A DNA stretch of 9,650 nt from an uncultured Coriobacteriaceae bacterium (GTDB lineage: Bacteria > Actinomycetota > Coriobacteriia > Coriobacteriales > Eggerthellaceae). The DNA is taken from positions 1-9,650 of the forward strand of contig CAMORQ010000051.1 of the NCBI GenBank assembly GCA_946623915.1. The letters are read 5' to 3'. Of this stretch, positions 1 to 6,655 are shown piece after piece. A program made the translations under genes and the position numbers. The notes beneath the pieces are model-generated. The model had not been told where the DNA came from. It did no database searches and worked only from the letters and a program-made list of their open reading frames with translations. Position 1 is the first letter of the stretch. Each line of letters begins with the position of its first letter.

Positions 1-45
1 GAGGATCGTGCCGCCATCGAGGAGCATACGCAGGTCATCTGCTAG
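1..45 (+). CDS. Possible C-terminal end of a gene entering from the left
   Basis: The first frame is open from the window edge for 14 codons (reading EDRAAIEEHTQVIC) and ends at a TAG at 43-45. The residues are charged and protein-like, but the piece is too short to identify. The opposite strand is also open here toward the left edge, reading LADDLRMLLDGGTI, and would fit a gene downstream of the toxin-antitoxin pair equally well. I cannot decide between the two strands from this much sequence. Confidence 0.25.
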   Translation, partial: EDRAAIEEHTQVIC

Positions 46-86
46 CTAGCGCTGCGGGAGATCGGACCAAGTATTCAGTTTGTGGG

Positions 87-392
87 CTAGACCAGGCGGC
101 CGTAGTCCTGTGACTGATGAAAGACATGGGCGATATAGATCGTATCGCGCTCAAACTTGTAAAGACACACGTATTTGTTGACGGTAAACGATCGATAATT
201 GCGTGCCGCCAGCTCTCGTATGTGGGAGAGGGGCCGTAGGAGCGGCTGCTCGCGAAGCAGATCAAGCTGATATTCAAACTCAGCAACAAAATTGCCTGCT
301 GCACGTGGGTTCATAAGGATTTGAGCAAGGTATCTGACAATAGCCTCGTATTCATATTGTGCGCTTTCGAGTATTACGACGTTATAGGCCAT
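87..392 (-). CDS. ParE/RelE-family toxin of a type II toxin-antitoxin pair
   Basis: A 101-residue protein with the layout of the RelE/ParE (plasmid stabilisation) fold: an N-terminal beta strand (YNVVILESA), a long helical hairpin with an N-x-R-A-A-x-N-F segment, then RNYRSFTVNKYVCLYKF and a closing strand (IYIAHVFH) before a short tail ending YGRLV. Family members either inhibit gyrase (ParE) or cleave ribosome-bound mRNA (RelE); I cannot tell which from this sequence. The length is normal for the family. The start overlaps the antitoxin stop by 11 bases (382-392) and lacks a good ribosome site of its own, so translation is probably coupled to the antitoxin. The antitoxin-first gene order and the Phd-like partner support the call. 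Confidence 0.85.
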   Translation of the reverse strand: MAYNVVILESAQYEYEAIVRYLAQILMNPRAAGNFVAEFEYQLDLLREQPLLRPLSHIRELAARNYRSFTVNKYVCLYKFERDTIYIAHVFHQSQDYGRLV

Positions 393-648
393 ATTTGTCT
401 CGTATCGCGGTCGCGAAGGAGTCGTAGTCGCTGTAGTCGCCTTGCGATATCTCGTCTTCTGCCAACATCATACGAGACAGCAGCTTGGCTTTGGCGATTT
501 CGTCTTGCATGAGACGATACTGGTCGCTGCTGATGCAGTGCATGGCCTCATAGCCGTTCTTTGTTACGGTGACGTCGCGCTCGGACTCAACAAGCGCGGT
601 AAATGCAGCGGTGTCCTTCATGTCTCGTACGGGCACACAGGTGGGCAT
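382..648 (-). CDS. Phd/YefM-family antitoxin
   Basis: An 88-residue antitoxin partner of the downstream ParE/RelE-like toxin. The N-terminal part (VPVRDMKDTAAFTALVESER, then VTVTKNGYEAM and a short ISSDQYRLM helix) is the Phd/YefM DNA-binding fold; the acidic C-terminal half (LAEDEISQGDYSDYD) is the flexible segment that normally wraps the toxin. The frame is open upstream to an ATG at 711, but I choose the ATG at 648 because AAGGAGGT lies just upstream of it (653-660 on the plus strand, spacing 4) and the protein then begins where the family begins. Phd/YefM proteins normally repress their own operon together with the toxin; the inverted repeat at 669-717 is the likely target. Confidence 0.87.
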   Translation of the reverse strand: MPTCVPVRDMKDTAAFTALVESERDVTVTKNGYEAMHCISSDQYRLMQDEIAKAKLLSRMMLAEDEISQGDYSDYDSFATAIRDKYGL

Positions 649-668
649 AGGTACCTCCTTTGCGTTGG

Positions 669-717
669 GACACAATTGTACCACGCCTTGACAAGAATTC
701 GGTACCGTCAAATTGTC
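669..717 (-). promoter_or_regulatory. Promoter/operator region of the toxin-antitoxin operon
   Basis: Upstream of the antitoxin, GACACAATTGTACC (669-682) faces an imperfect inverted copy (701-717, GGTACC-GTCA-AATTGTC), and a smaller CTTGACAAG dyad (687-695) sits between them. A TACAAT (-10-like on the minus strand, plus positions 675-680) lies inside the left arm; I see no convincing -35 at 17 bases. A dyad overlapping a promoter just ahead of a Phd-type antitoxin fits autorepression. The function is inferred; only the dyads are seen. Confidence 0.45.
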
Positions 718-730
718 TCAATCTGTAACG
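716..730 (+). repeat. Isolated copy of the GTCTnAATCTGTAAC motif
   Basis: GTCTCAATCTGTAAC occurs here and, as a perfect 15-base inverted match, at 9433-9447; 13 of these bases recur in direct orientation at 9393-9405. It lies in the divergent gap between the toxin-antitoxin operon and the excisionase-like gene. It could be a regulator site or a recombination-related site; nothing in the sequence decides this. Confidence 0.6.
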
Positions 731-762
731 GGTGGGTGTGATCGGAGAGTCTGAGGGTCTTT

Positions 763-1002
763 ATGGGTGGAGCAAACGGCGTGACATGCGCTGTTGAATC
801 CGTACGCCCGCTTGCGTTTTCGAGTGAAGAGGCAGCAAAGTTGATTGGCGTAAGCGCGAAGACCCTTGCAAATTGGCGCTGTCCTAGTAAGGGGCCGGAG
901 TACATTCGCCTCGGCAAATCCTCGCGATCCCATGTTCTTTATTGTTACGATGATCATGAGGCTTGGCTGCACTCTCTGCGCCAGCAGGCCAAGGTAAATT
1001 GA
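763..1002 (+). CDS. AlpA/excisionase-like helix-turn-helix protein (HTH_17 type)
   Basis: A 79-residue protein. Residues about 18-68 fit the MerR-like helix_turn_helix_17 domain found in excisionases and AlpA-type activators: FSSEEAAKLIGVSAKTLANW (helix-turn-helix), a GPEYIRLG wing, then a segment ending DDHEAWLHSL. Such proteins usually bend DNA for recombination or activate phage-like genes. The ATG at 763 is chosen because GAGGG lies 5-6 bases upstream. No integrase is visible in the window, so it is either an orphan from a decayed element or works with an integrase outside the window. It is transcribed away from the toxin-antitoxin operon. The family assignment is fairly secure; the exact role is not. 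Confidence 0.75.
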   Translation: MGGANGVTCAVESVRPLAFSSEEAAKLIGVSAKTLANWRCPSKGPEYIRLGKSSRSHVLYCYDDHEAWLHSLRQQAKVN

Positions 1003-1379
1003 TTGATAGCTGTTGGGCGCGGACAATATCGTTTGGACGGGTATAGCATGGTTCCATGCTCCGCGTTGCTATTTGCGCCGCTGCGTTATTTGTGAAATGG
1101 AATGATTGATGATGGAGAGGCGTGAGGTTCTCGGCTTGCCGCTTTTCACTTGGACTAATGACTGCGGCGGCAGAAAAATGTCCTGGAGAACGACTATCGT
1201 ATAGAACGCAGCGGTGGTTAGATGGGTCTTCGCGGTTTGAGTGGTACATGGATTGTCGGATGTGGGAGACGTGAGAAACCCATGGTTTGGGGCAAGGTTG
1301 CTATTCTGACGAGTTTATCTCTTCATCCCTGTGGCAAAATGAGGACATATTGTCCTGTTATCTATCCAGAAGGTGCGTC
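1003..1379. other. 377-base gap without a convincing gene
   Basis: Between the excisionase-like gene and the methyltransferase I see only short frames, e.g. 1158-1274 on the plus strand (38 codons), with no recognisable family. A perfect dyad lies at 1045-1060. The methyltransferase frame is open upstream to 1287, but that extension reads unlike the family and is better taken as leader. The R-M promoter must lie here; I could not pick a convincing -35/-10 pair. Confidence 0.5.
1045..1060. repeat. Perfect 7-base dyad (AGCATGG-TT-CCATGCT)
   Basis: AGCATGG at 1045-1051 and CCATGCT at 1054-1060 are perfect inverted arms two bases apart. There is no T-run on either side, so it is not a typical intrinsic terminator. 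It could be an operator for the helix-turn-helix of the downstream methyltransferase or for the upstream small DNA-binding protein; this is inference only. Confidence 0.4.
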
Positions 1380-2552
1380 ATGCAATTATCAGCAGATGAG
1401 GTAAAGGCCAAGAGACAGGAGCTCGGCTTGACTCAGAAGGAATTCGCCGCTGCCCTAGGCATGGGCCCCAACGGCGAGCGAACGGTGCGCCGCTGGGAGG
1501 CAGGCGAAACAAGGCCCACCGCAGCCGAGTCGAAGTACATCTCCACCCTCGGCCATCGCGCCCCCTTTGCACCCGCAGGGGAGGGGAAGCCTGCCTTCAC
1601 CTTTATCGACCTGTTCGCGGGCATCGGCGGGATCCGCATGCCGTTCCAGGAGCTGGGCGGCAGGTGCGTCTTCTCCTGCGAGTGGGATAAGTTTGCGCAG
1701 AAGACCTACCGCATGAACTACGGCGAAACCCCGGCGGGGGACATCCGTGAGGTCGCCGCTTCAGACATCCCCGACTTCGACGTGCTGCTCGCTGGCTTTC
1801 CATGCCAGCCGTTCTCGCTTGCGGGTGTGTCCAAGAAGCGCTCCCTTGGTCGCGCTACGGGCTTCGAAGACAAGACGCAGGGCACGCTCTTCTTCGAGGT
1901 TGCACGCATCCTGAACGAGAAGCGCCCGAAGGCGTTCCTGCTCGAGAACGTGAAGAATCTGATCAGTCACGACAGGGGCAGAACGTTCGACGTCATCATG
2001 CAGGTCCTCCAGGACGAGCTCGGTTACCACGTTCACTACAAGGTTCTGGACTCCAAGGGTTGGACATGCCAGCACCGCGAGCGCATCTACATTGTTGGCT
2101 TTCGCGACGATGTGGAGTTCTCTTGGGACGACCTCGACTGCCCGAACAGTGGTCAGAAAGCCGCGGAGATTCTGGAGGAGGATGCGGACGCGAGGTACGT
2201 GCTCTCCGACAAGCTGTGGTCATATTTGAAAGCATACAAGGCCAAGCACGAGGCCGCCGGCAACGGGTTCGGCTACGGTCTTATCACTCCATCGGACACC
2301 ACGAGGACGCTCTCCGCACGCTATCATAAGGACGGTAGTGAGATCTTGGTCTCGCGCGGCGAGGGCGAGAACCCCCGTAAGCTGACCCCTAGAGAGTGCG
2401 CGCGCTTGCAGGGATTTCCCGACCGGTTCATAATCCCGGTCTCCGACACACAGGCCTACCGCCAGTTCGGCAATTCGGTGACGGTCCCTGTAATACGGTC
2501 GGTGGCCAAGCTCATGATGGGAGCGTGTCAGGATGGATTACGGGGCGCTTAG
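1380..2552 (+). CDS. Dcm/M.EcoRII-like DNA (cytosine-5)-methyltransferase with N-terminal HTH
   Basis: This 390-residue enzyme should transfer a methyl group from S-adenosylmethionine to C5 of cytosine and protect host sites from the adjacent endonuclease. Residues about 5-45 form an XRE-like helix-turn-helix (LGLTQKEFAAALG ... TVRRWEAGETRP). The C5-methyltransferase core follows: motif I FIDLFAGIGG (75-84), motif IV PCQ with catalytic Cys142, motif VI ENV (189-191), motif VIII RERIYIVGF (233-241), motif IX RKLTPRECARLQGF (from 333) and motif X YRQFGNSVTVPVI (360-372). The recognition region (294-332: GNGFGYG, TRTLSARY, KDGSEIL) closely resembles E. coli Dcm and M.EcoRII as I recall them, which predicts CCWGG. 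The ATG at 1380 is chosen for AGAAGG six bases upstream and because the HTH then starts normally. The HTH may also autoregulate the operon. Confidence 0.95.
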   Translation: MQLSADEVKAKRQELGLTQKEFAAALGMGPNGERTVRRWEAGETRPTAAESKYISTLGHRAPFAPAGEGKPAFTFIDLFAGIGGIRMPFQELGGRCVFSCEWDKFAQKTYRMNYGETPAGDIREVAASDIPDFDVLLAGFPCQPFSLAGVSKKRSLGRATGFEDKTQGTLFFEVARILNEKRPKAFLLENVKNLISHDRGRTFDVIMQVLQDELGYHVHYKVLDSKGWTCQHRERIYIVGFRDDVEFSWDDLDCPNSGQKAAEILEEDADARYVLSDKLWSYLKAYKAKHEAAGNGFGYGLITPSDTTRTLSARYHKDGSEILVSRGEGENPRKLTPRECARLQGFPDRFIIPVSDTQAYRQFGNSVTVPVIRSVAKLMMGACQDGLRGA

Positions 2553-3750
2553 CAGCTACTTCGACGGCGCGGTCTCGAAGACCCTCGCGGACGTCGATAT
2601 CGACGCAGGTAGGAGTAATCAGCACGAGTTCAACGGCACGCTGCCGCTGAGGTCGCTGTTCGGTGACGACGACATCCGCGACATCCGCACCACGTTCGCC
2701 TACATGTGCGACGAGGCGGAGCCGGAGATGTGCGACGGGACCGTGACTTGGTACGATGCGCGCCGCAAACATCCCACGAGAACCGAGTACCGTCTCTACT
2801 ACAAGGACAACCCCGCCATCAGGCAGGCATCCGCTGGCGACCTCATGGTGGTCGCCAACTCCGATGACCTCGGGCTGCTCATCATCTTCGCTAAAAAAGG
2901 CTCGACCATCGAGTCGCAGCTGAGGTGGCTGTTCGGCTTCGAGGAGCCCGACCGCTCGGGCTATGCCGTATCAAAGGGCGAGCGCAACCGTATCGGTGCG
3001 GTGGCCTCGCGCATCCTCGGCATGATTGGTATCGAGACGCGCGCTCCCTTGAGCGCGGATATCTACTTGGACGATATGGTCAAGAGGTTTGGACATACGT
3101 TTCCGAAGGGCATCGACTTTACGGAGTACTCCATCTCAACCCTTGAAGGTCTCGACTGGGCGGATGACCCCGATCGAAGCCTGCTCGCGTGCTACGAGCG
3201 CGAGGAATTGCTGTTCAAGGTGTTTGAGCGCCATCTGCTTGAGAGGGACCTTGCGCCCTATTTGAACGGCCAGCTCGACGTCGACGGCATTCTGAAGACC
3301 ACCATGTCGACCTTCCAGCGCAGGAAGTCCCGCGCGGGCACAGCGTTCGAGCACCAGCTTGAGTTCCTGTTCAAGGGTAGGGGAATCCGATACTCCGCAC
3401 AGCCCTACACCGAGGGAAAGTCGAAGCCGGACTTCATTTTTCCGTCAATCGAGTGCTACCGGGATGAGGGGTTCCCCTCCTCGAGCCTTACGATGCTCGG
3501 TGCGAAGACGACCATCAAGGAGCGCTGGAGGCAGGTGCTCGAGGAGGCGAACCGCATCGAGCGTAAGCACCTTATCACGCTGGAGCCCGCCGTGAGCGTG
3601 GACTACACGAACGCCATGCGTGACAGCAAGCTCCAGCTCGTCATCCCCTCCCAGCTTTTCCCCACCTACACGCCTTCACAGCAAGAATGGCTCATGGATG
3701 TGGGAGGCTTCTGCGAGATGGTCGAGGAGAGGCAACGGGTACTTGACTAG
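2533..3750 (+). CDS. EcoRII-like type II restriction endonuclease
   Basis: A 405-residue endonuclease that should cut unmethylated CCWGG-type sites. The C-terminal half matches EcoRII-C: RRKSRAGTAFEHQLEFLF (from about 263), QPYTEGKSKPDFIFP with Asp300, LGAKTTIKERW with Lys325, and Glu338. The 25- and 13-residue spacings equal those of the EcoRII catalytic D299/K324/E337 as I recall them, and Glu273 lies near the position of the first acidic residue. The N-terminal third resembles the EcoRII-N effector-binding (B3-like) domain: SNQHEFNG around 28-35 and TRTEYRLYY around 82-90, so the enzyme may need two sites (type IIE behaviour). The ATG lies inside the methyltransferase end (20-base overlap), so translation is coupled and modification comes first. 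No Vsr mismatch-repair gene accompanies the pair. Confidence 0.92.
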   Translation: MDYGALSSYFDGAVSKTLADVDIDAGRSNQHEFNGTLPLRSLFGDDDIRDIRTTFAYMCDEAEPEMCDGTVTWYDARRKHPTRTEYRLYYKDNPAIRQASAGDLMVVANSDDLGLLIIFAKKGSTIESQLRWLFGFEEPDRSGYAVSKGERNRIGAVASRILGMIGIETRAPLSADIYLDDMVKRFGHTFPKGIDFTEYSISTLEGLDWADDPDRSLLACYEREELLFKVFERHLLERDLAPYLNGQLDVDGILKTTMSTFQRRKSRAGTAFEHQLEFLFKGRGIRYSAQPYTEGKSKPDFIFPSIECYRDEGFPSSSLTMLGAKTTIKERWRQVLEEANRIERKHLITLEPAVSVDYTNAMRDSKLQLVIPSQLFPTYTPSQQEWLMDVGGFCEMVEERQRVLD

Positions 3751-3788
3751 GCCGGGACAATAAGAGCGTTGAGGCGGCGCGCAAGCGC

Positions 3789-4352
3789 ATGACCATCCTG
3801 AAGGGCTCCGAAAAGATTGTGGCATCGCTCAATCAGTTCGGCGTTGTCCGGCGCGTGAGGCGGGGGCACTACGTGATTGCAGAGCCCATCGAACTGAATG
3901 ACGAGCTTACGCGGTTTTTGGTCTTTGCCGACATGCTGGTAAACCGGTCGAGTTACCGGACGTTCCTGGAACTGCAGGACGTGGCCGAGTTGTTTCCGTT
4001 CGCGTGCCGTGTGAGCAAGGAGGGACTTGTGGCTGACGAGCGGTTCGAGGTGAACAACTTCGGCGGGGGAGTTCTCGGTGGGGGTACGGGAGTAGGAGAG
4101 TACAGGTCACTCCTACGACGCAACACCTTTGCCACGCGTGAAAAGCATATCGTCAATCGAAAGCTGCAGGATTTGCAGTTTACCCTGCTCCTCGGCTGGT
4201 ATCAGCGACGAATCGAGCTTCTCCTTAAGGACTGCGACTATGTACTGGCAGTTGATTGTGCTGGCGCGTGCGATTATGTCACGCAACACCTTACCCTCGA
4301 TGTTTTCAAGGACGTCATGCACTATGAAGCGCGGAGTCTTGATGCCCTTTGA
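3789..4352 (+). CDS. Unrecognised ORF, probably with a truncated 3' end
   Basis: The frame codes for 187 residues, but only the first 108 codons lie outside the opposite-strand ABC ATPase gene, which it enters by 240 bases. Codons up to about 4080 have GC-rich third positions like the R-M genes, so this part is probably truly coding; the remainder looks like the complement of the ATPase end. The N-terminus (EKIVASLNQFGVVRRVRRGHY) faintly resembles a winged helix of AbiEi-like antitoxins, but the rest does not follow that family and I do not assign it. In-frame codons also run upstream of the ATG to about 3747, so the 5' end may be damaged too. The likeliest reading is a gene fragment cut at the junction with the ABC-3C operon. 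Confidence 0.45.
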   Translation: MTILKGSEKIVASLNQFGVVRRVRRGHYVIAEPIELNDELTRFLVFADMLVNRSSYRTFLELQDVAELFPFACRVSKEGLVADERFEVNNFGGGVLGGGTGVGEYRSLLRRNTFATREKHIVNRKLQDLQFTLLLGWYQRRIELLLKDCDYVLAVDCAGACDYVTQHLTLDVFKDVMHYEARSLDAL

Positions 4353-5837
4353 TTCTGCAAACTGCTGATACGCTAAATCAAATGCGGCGATGAGTGACTT
4401 GCGTGTGCCCGTGCTGGAGCCAGCGGTATCACGTATTGCAACGGGGAACTTGTTCGACTCTTCATAGTAAACGAGCAGCGGCGATTCGTTGTTGAACTCC
4501 CTGGCAAGCGGAGTGAAGAATGCGTTAAACGCAAGCATCATTGCAGCAAAATCGTTGGATTGCGGCTCGTCGCCATCATCAGACGAGCCAAGCGATGCGA
4601 TTTTTCCCTCAATGCTGGTCTGTTCTACCTCAAAGCTGTTGAGCGTATCTATTACTTCTCGGCATTTGCCGATACTGCTCGAAAGCTCAACTAGGCGTGC
4701 CTGAAGCGACTCGTACTCATCGATGAGGTCTTGCTCCACCAATGACATGAATTGGCTGTTCTGCGATGACAGTTGGCTGATTTCACGTTGCACAGATGCA
4801 CGCTCGGCCTTCAGTTTTTCTGCCACACTCGCGAAATAGGCAATCTTGTTGTCGCAGAGCTGGTTGTTGAATGCGACCATCTCTTCGAAAGTTGCATTCA
4901 CCATCGGGATCATCGAACAGACTTCCTCGAAAAACCGTCTGCTCAAATTAACGTCGGCTTGTCTACCGCGCTCTTGCATAGCAGTCTGTAGGGCCTCTTC
5001 ATTTCGTTGCAGCCTGTAGTCTATGTCTGAGAGTTGCAGTGTCAGAGATGCGTATCGGGTGCGTGTAGCCGCGATTTCATCGCGGTTGGCCCTGTAGACA
5101 TCGGCGTCGATGATGCTGTTGAGCTTGCACTGGACTTCTTCATGCTCGGCTTCGAGCCCTGCAAGTATCTGCTGCTGCTCGCTGACCGTATCGACGTTCT
5201 GGACTTTCTTATAGCGTTTGATGGACTCACGCGTCTTGTTCAAGTCCTTGTTGAGGTCGTCACGCTTTTTGTCGAGCGCCGGATCTGAGATGCCGAACAG
5301 AGCGTTGTAGACACTCCGGTAGATGGATGTGCTGCCGCTGGGAACGGTTTTGAGGAAGGAATTATCATCCCCGCCTACGGACACGCGGACAAATGAATTG
5401 ATCAATTGGCGAAACGTGGGCACATTCGCTTCGTTCCCGAAAAGCAAGACATTGAGTCGTTGCTGGTAAGCTTTCTGCCCCATCTTTTCGCCGTCTATGT
5501 AGTACCTTCCATTCGGGAAGAGGTCGATTGTGAGAATCACGTCATCGCCATCGGGAAAATCCGATGTCAGTGTCATGTCGACGGCGATCTTGTTTGTGAC
5601 GATGAAATCGCGTAGCTCCTCGGTCACCGTGCCCGTGTCGGCGTCTGTGTAAATGAGCTTCCTGTCCTTGGCGCCCATTGCGATATCAATGAGCTTGAGG
5701 AAGGTTGTTTTTCCAACGCGATTGTGCGATTCGGAGTCCTCGGTATCGACGATGAGGTTGGCACCCTTGTGGAATAAGACCTCGCGAACTATTTCGTCAG
5801 TTGTTGTCTTGCGAATTCTAAGCGACTTGATGAACAT
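4113..5837 (-). CDS. ABC ATPase of an ABC-three-component (ABC-3C) system, DUF2326 type
   Basis: A 574-residue SMC/RecF-like ABC ATPase. The Walker A loop is SHNRVGKTT (37-45); the first Gly of the motif is Ser, which I believe is usual in this clade. Coiled-coil stretches fill about 195-300 and 330-425. Toward the C-terminus come the signature-like GSSTGTRKSL (about 473-482) and a Walker B-like RFIVHDVLENIE (503-514). DUF2326 proteins of this shape are the ATPase component of ABC-3C systems described by Krishnan, Burroughs, Iyer and Aravind, predicted to sense invading nucleic acid or nucleoprotein and switch on a toxic partner. The ATG at 5837 has GGGAGGG just upstream and lies 20 bases inside the preceding gene, so translation is coupled. 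It is the last gene of the operon. Confidence 0.85.
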   Translation of the reverse strand: MFIKSLRIRKTTTDEIVREVLFHKGANLIVDTEDSESHNRVGKTTFLKLIDIAMGAKDRKLIYTDADTGTVTEELRDFIVTNKIAVDMTLTSDFPDGDDVILTIDLFPNGRYYIDGEKMGQKAYQQRLNVLLFGNEANVPTFRQLINSFVRVSVGGDDNSFLKTVPSGSTSIYRSVYNALFGISDPALDKKRDDLNKDLNKTRESIKRYKKVQNVDTVSEQQQILAGLEAEHEEVQCKLNSIIDADVYRANRDEIAATRTRYASLTLQLSDIDYRLQRNEEALQTAMQERGRQADVNLSRRFFEEVCSMIPMVNATFEEMVAFNNQLCDNKIAYFASVAEKLKAERASVQREISQLSSQNSQFMSLVEQDLIDEYESLQARLVELSSSIGKCREVIDTLNSFEVEQTSIEGKIASLGSSDDGDEPQSNDFAAMMLAFNAFFTPLAREFNNESPLLVYYEESNKFPVAIRDTAGSSTGTRKSLIAAFDLAYQQFAESKGIKTPRFIVHDVLENIEGKVLRDIIARASTINCQYIVAVLKEKLDSSLIPAEEQGKLQILQLSIDDMLFTRGKGVAS

Positions 5838-6069
5838 GTAGCCCTCCCTTCTCGTCTATTGACACGCGTCCGAGGAGGAAGAGAAAGTCCAAAGCCATGA
5901 CAAAGAAGTCGTAGCTCACTTCTTTCTTGACCAGAGTGTTCGCCGTTACCTCATAGAGTTGACCGGCGTCCAAGCCTGGGTTCTGGTCGATGTAGCCATC
6001 CAAGGCGGCAGCGATGTAATAGACCGTGCTCGTCGGCTCATTATTGCGATCAAGCAGCAGCATCGTCAT
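5818..6069 (-). CDS. ABC-3C middle component (MC6-like)
   Basis: An 83-residue protein with the pattern I associate with ABC-3C Middle Component 6: MLLLDRNNEPTSTVYYIAAA at the N-terminus, a helical middle, and SYDFFVMALDFLFLLGRVSI near the end, a winged-helix-like core that links the ATPase to the CTD protein. The length fits the family. The start is uncertain: a GTG at 6072, the ATG at 6069 (GAGG seven bases upstream) and the ATG at 6063 are all in frame; family members begin near MLL, i.e. at 6063. It overlaps the upstream gene by about 20 bases and the ATPase by 20, which argues for fixed stoichiometry. The assignment is from memory of the family pattern, not a search. Confidence 0.7.
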   Translation of the reverse strand: MTMLLLDRNNEPTSTVYYIAAALDGYIDQNPGLDAGQLYEVTANTLVKKEVSYDFFVMALDFLFLLGRVSIDEKGGLHVHQVA

Positions 6070-6655
6070 CACCTGGCCTCAGAAGGACTCTGCATTTTGC
6101 CACGGCAACGGCAATCAACGCAACGCAGAACTGGTTGATGATTTCTTCGGGGACCTCGTCAGCCTGAAAGCCTGCGTCATTCACAATCATGTTATAGATC
6201 TCGTTCTCGATGAGCTTGAGCTGTGCATCGCCGTTTCCTACGCACAGCTTGCCGTCATCGCGAACGTCTGCCACATTGACAAACATCTTGTTCAGCCTTT
6301 GGATGATGGCTTCGCTGTCGGGGAATTCCTTGATCACGCTGTCGAGACGAGCGTAGTTCTCAGAATACTCGTTGATGATGTTTAGGTAACGCGGTGCGTG
6401 GTTGTAAATCAGCTTCTTCTCTATAGGAGGCGGAGGCGTAAGGGGGAAATCTTCGCCCGTTGGCTCAGTCGACGAAATCATGATTTGCAGGAGTTTATAC
6501 ATGAGCGTCTTTGTAAGCGGCCGGTGCGGGCCAGACGAGACGGGCTGGTAGATGTTTATGTCATGTGAGTCATAGCTATTGGAGTCGCCGGTTATGTTCG
6601 TGGCGACCTTTCCAATTGCGCTCTGGCTTGTCTGCGTTGGCTTATCGCGAAGCAT
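6050..6655 (-). CDS. ABC-3C CTD-type protein with N-terminal shared motif
   Basis: A 201-residue soluble protein in the position of the ABC-3C C-terminal-domain component. Residues about 78-120 (IEKKLIYNHAPRYLNIINEY and following) and the end (FCVALIAVAVAKCRVLLRP) fit the family pattern of a helical domain with a Y-N ... INEY element and a C-terminal AKC[RK] helix. Before this lies a disordered N-terminus with SAIGKVATNITG (12-23) and a D/N/S/H-rich stretch to about 36, then a proline-rich linker (LTPPPPIEKK). The SAIGKVATN segment recurs at the C-terminus of the neighbouring membrane protein. The start overlaps that gene by 14 bases and lacks a clear ribosome site, so it is probably translated by coupling. 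Role inferred: scaffold or adaptor between the ATPase complex and the membrane protein. Confidence 0.65.
   Translation of the reverse strand: MLRDKPTQTSQSAIGKVATNITGDSNSYDSHDINIYQPVSSGPHRPLTKTLMYKLLQIMISSTEPTGEDFPLTPPPPIEKKLIYNHAPRYLNIINEYSENYARLDSVIKEFPDSEAIIQRLNKMFVNVADVRDDGKLCVGNGDAQLKLIENEIYNMIVNDAGFQADEVPEEIINQFCVALIAVAVAKCRVLLRPGDDDAAA
6596..6622 (-). repeat. Shared protein motif, copy 1 (SAIGKVATN in the CTD protein)
   Basis: These bases encode S-A-I-G-K-V-A-T-N near the N-terminus of the CTD protein. The partner copy at 6681-6707 encodes T-A-T-G-K-V-A-T-N. Across the six identical codons GKVATN, four differ, all only at the third base, so the likeness is kept at protein level and is not a recent DNA duplication. 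Confidence 0.75.

Noticed and set aside
35..304. Minus-strand 89-codon frame overlapping the toxin
   Set aside because: It is out of frame with the ParE/RelE-like toxin, which has family features and a partner antitoxin.
1158..1274. 38-codon plus-strand frame in the gap before the methyltransferase
   Set aside because: No ribosome site, no recognisable family, and several equally open short frames overlap it.
1287..1379. Upstream 31-codon extension of the methyltransferase
   Set aside because: The extension has no family likeness and no ribosome site, while the ATG at 1380 has AGAAGG and puts the HTH at the N-terminus.
1802..2329. Plus-strand open frame of 175 codons within the methyltransferase
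   Set aside because: It lies wholly inside the methyltransferase, which shows all conserved C5 motifs in its own frame; this is a GC-rich shadow frame.
2533..3750. Vsr-type mismatch endonuclease as partner of the Dcm-like enzyme
   Set aside because: I looked in and around the R-M operon; the second gene is an EcoRII-like endonuclease and the ORF at 3789 has no Vsr motifs.
6026..6385. Plus-strand open frame opposite the CTD-type gene
   Set aside because: It mirrors the minus-strand operon, whose overlapping genes and family patterns are coherent.
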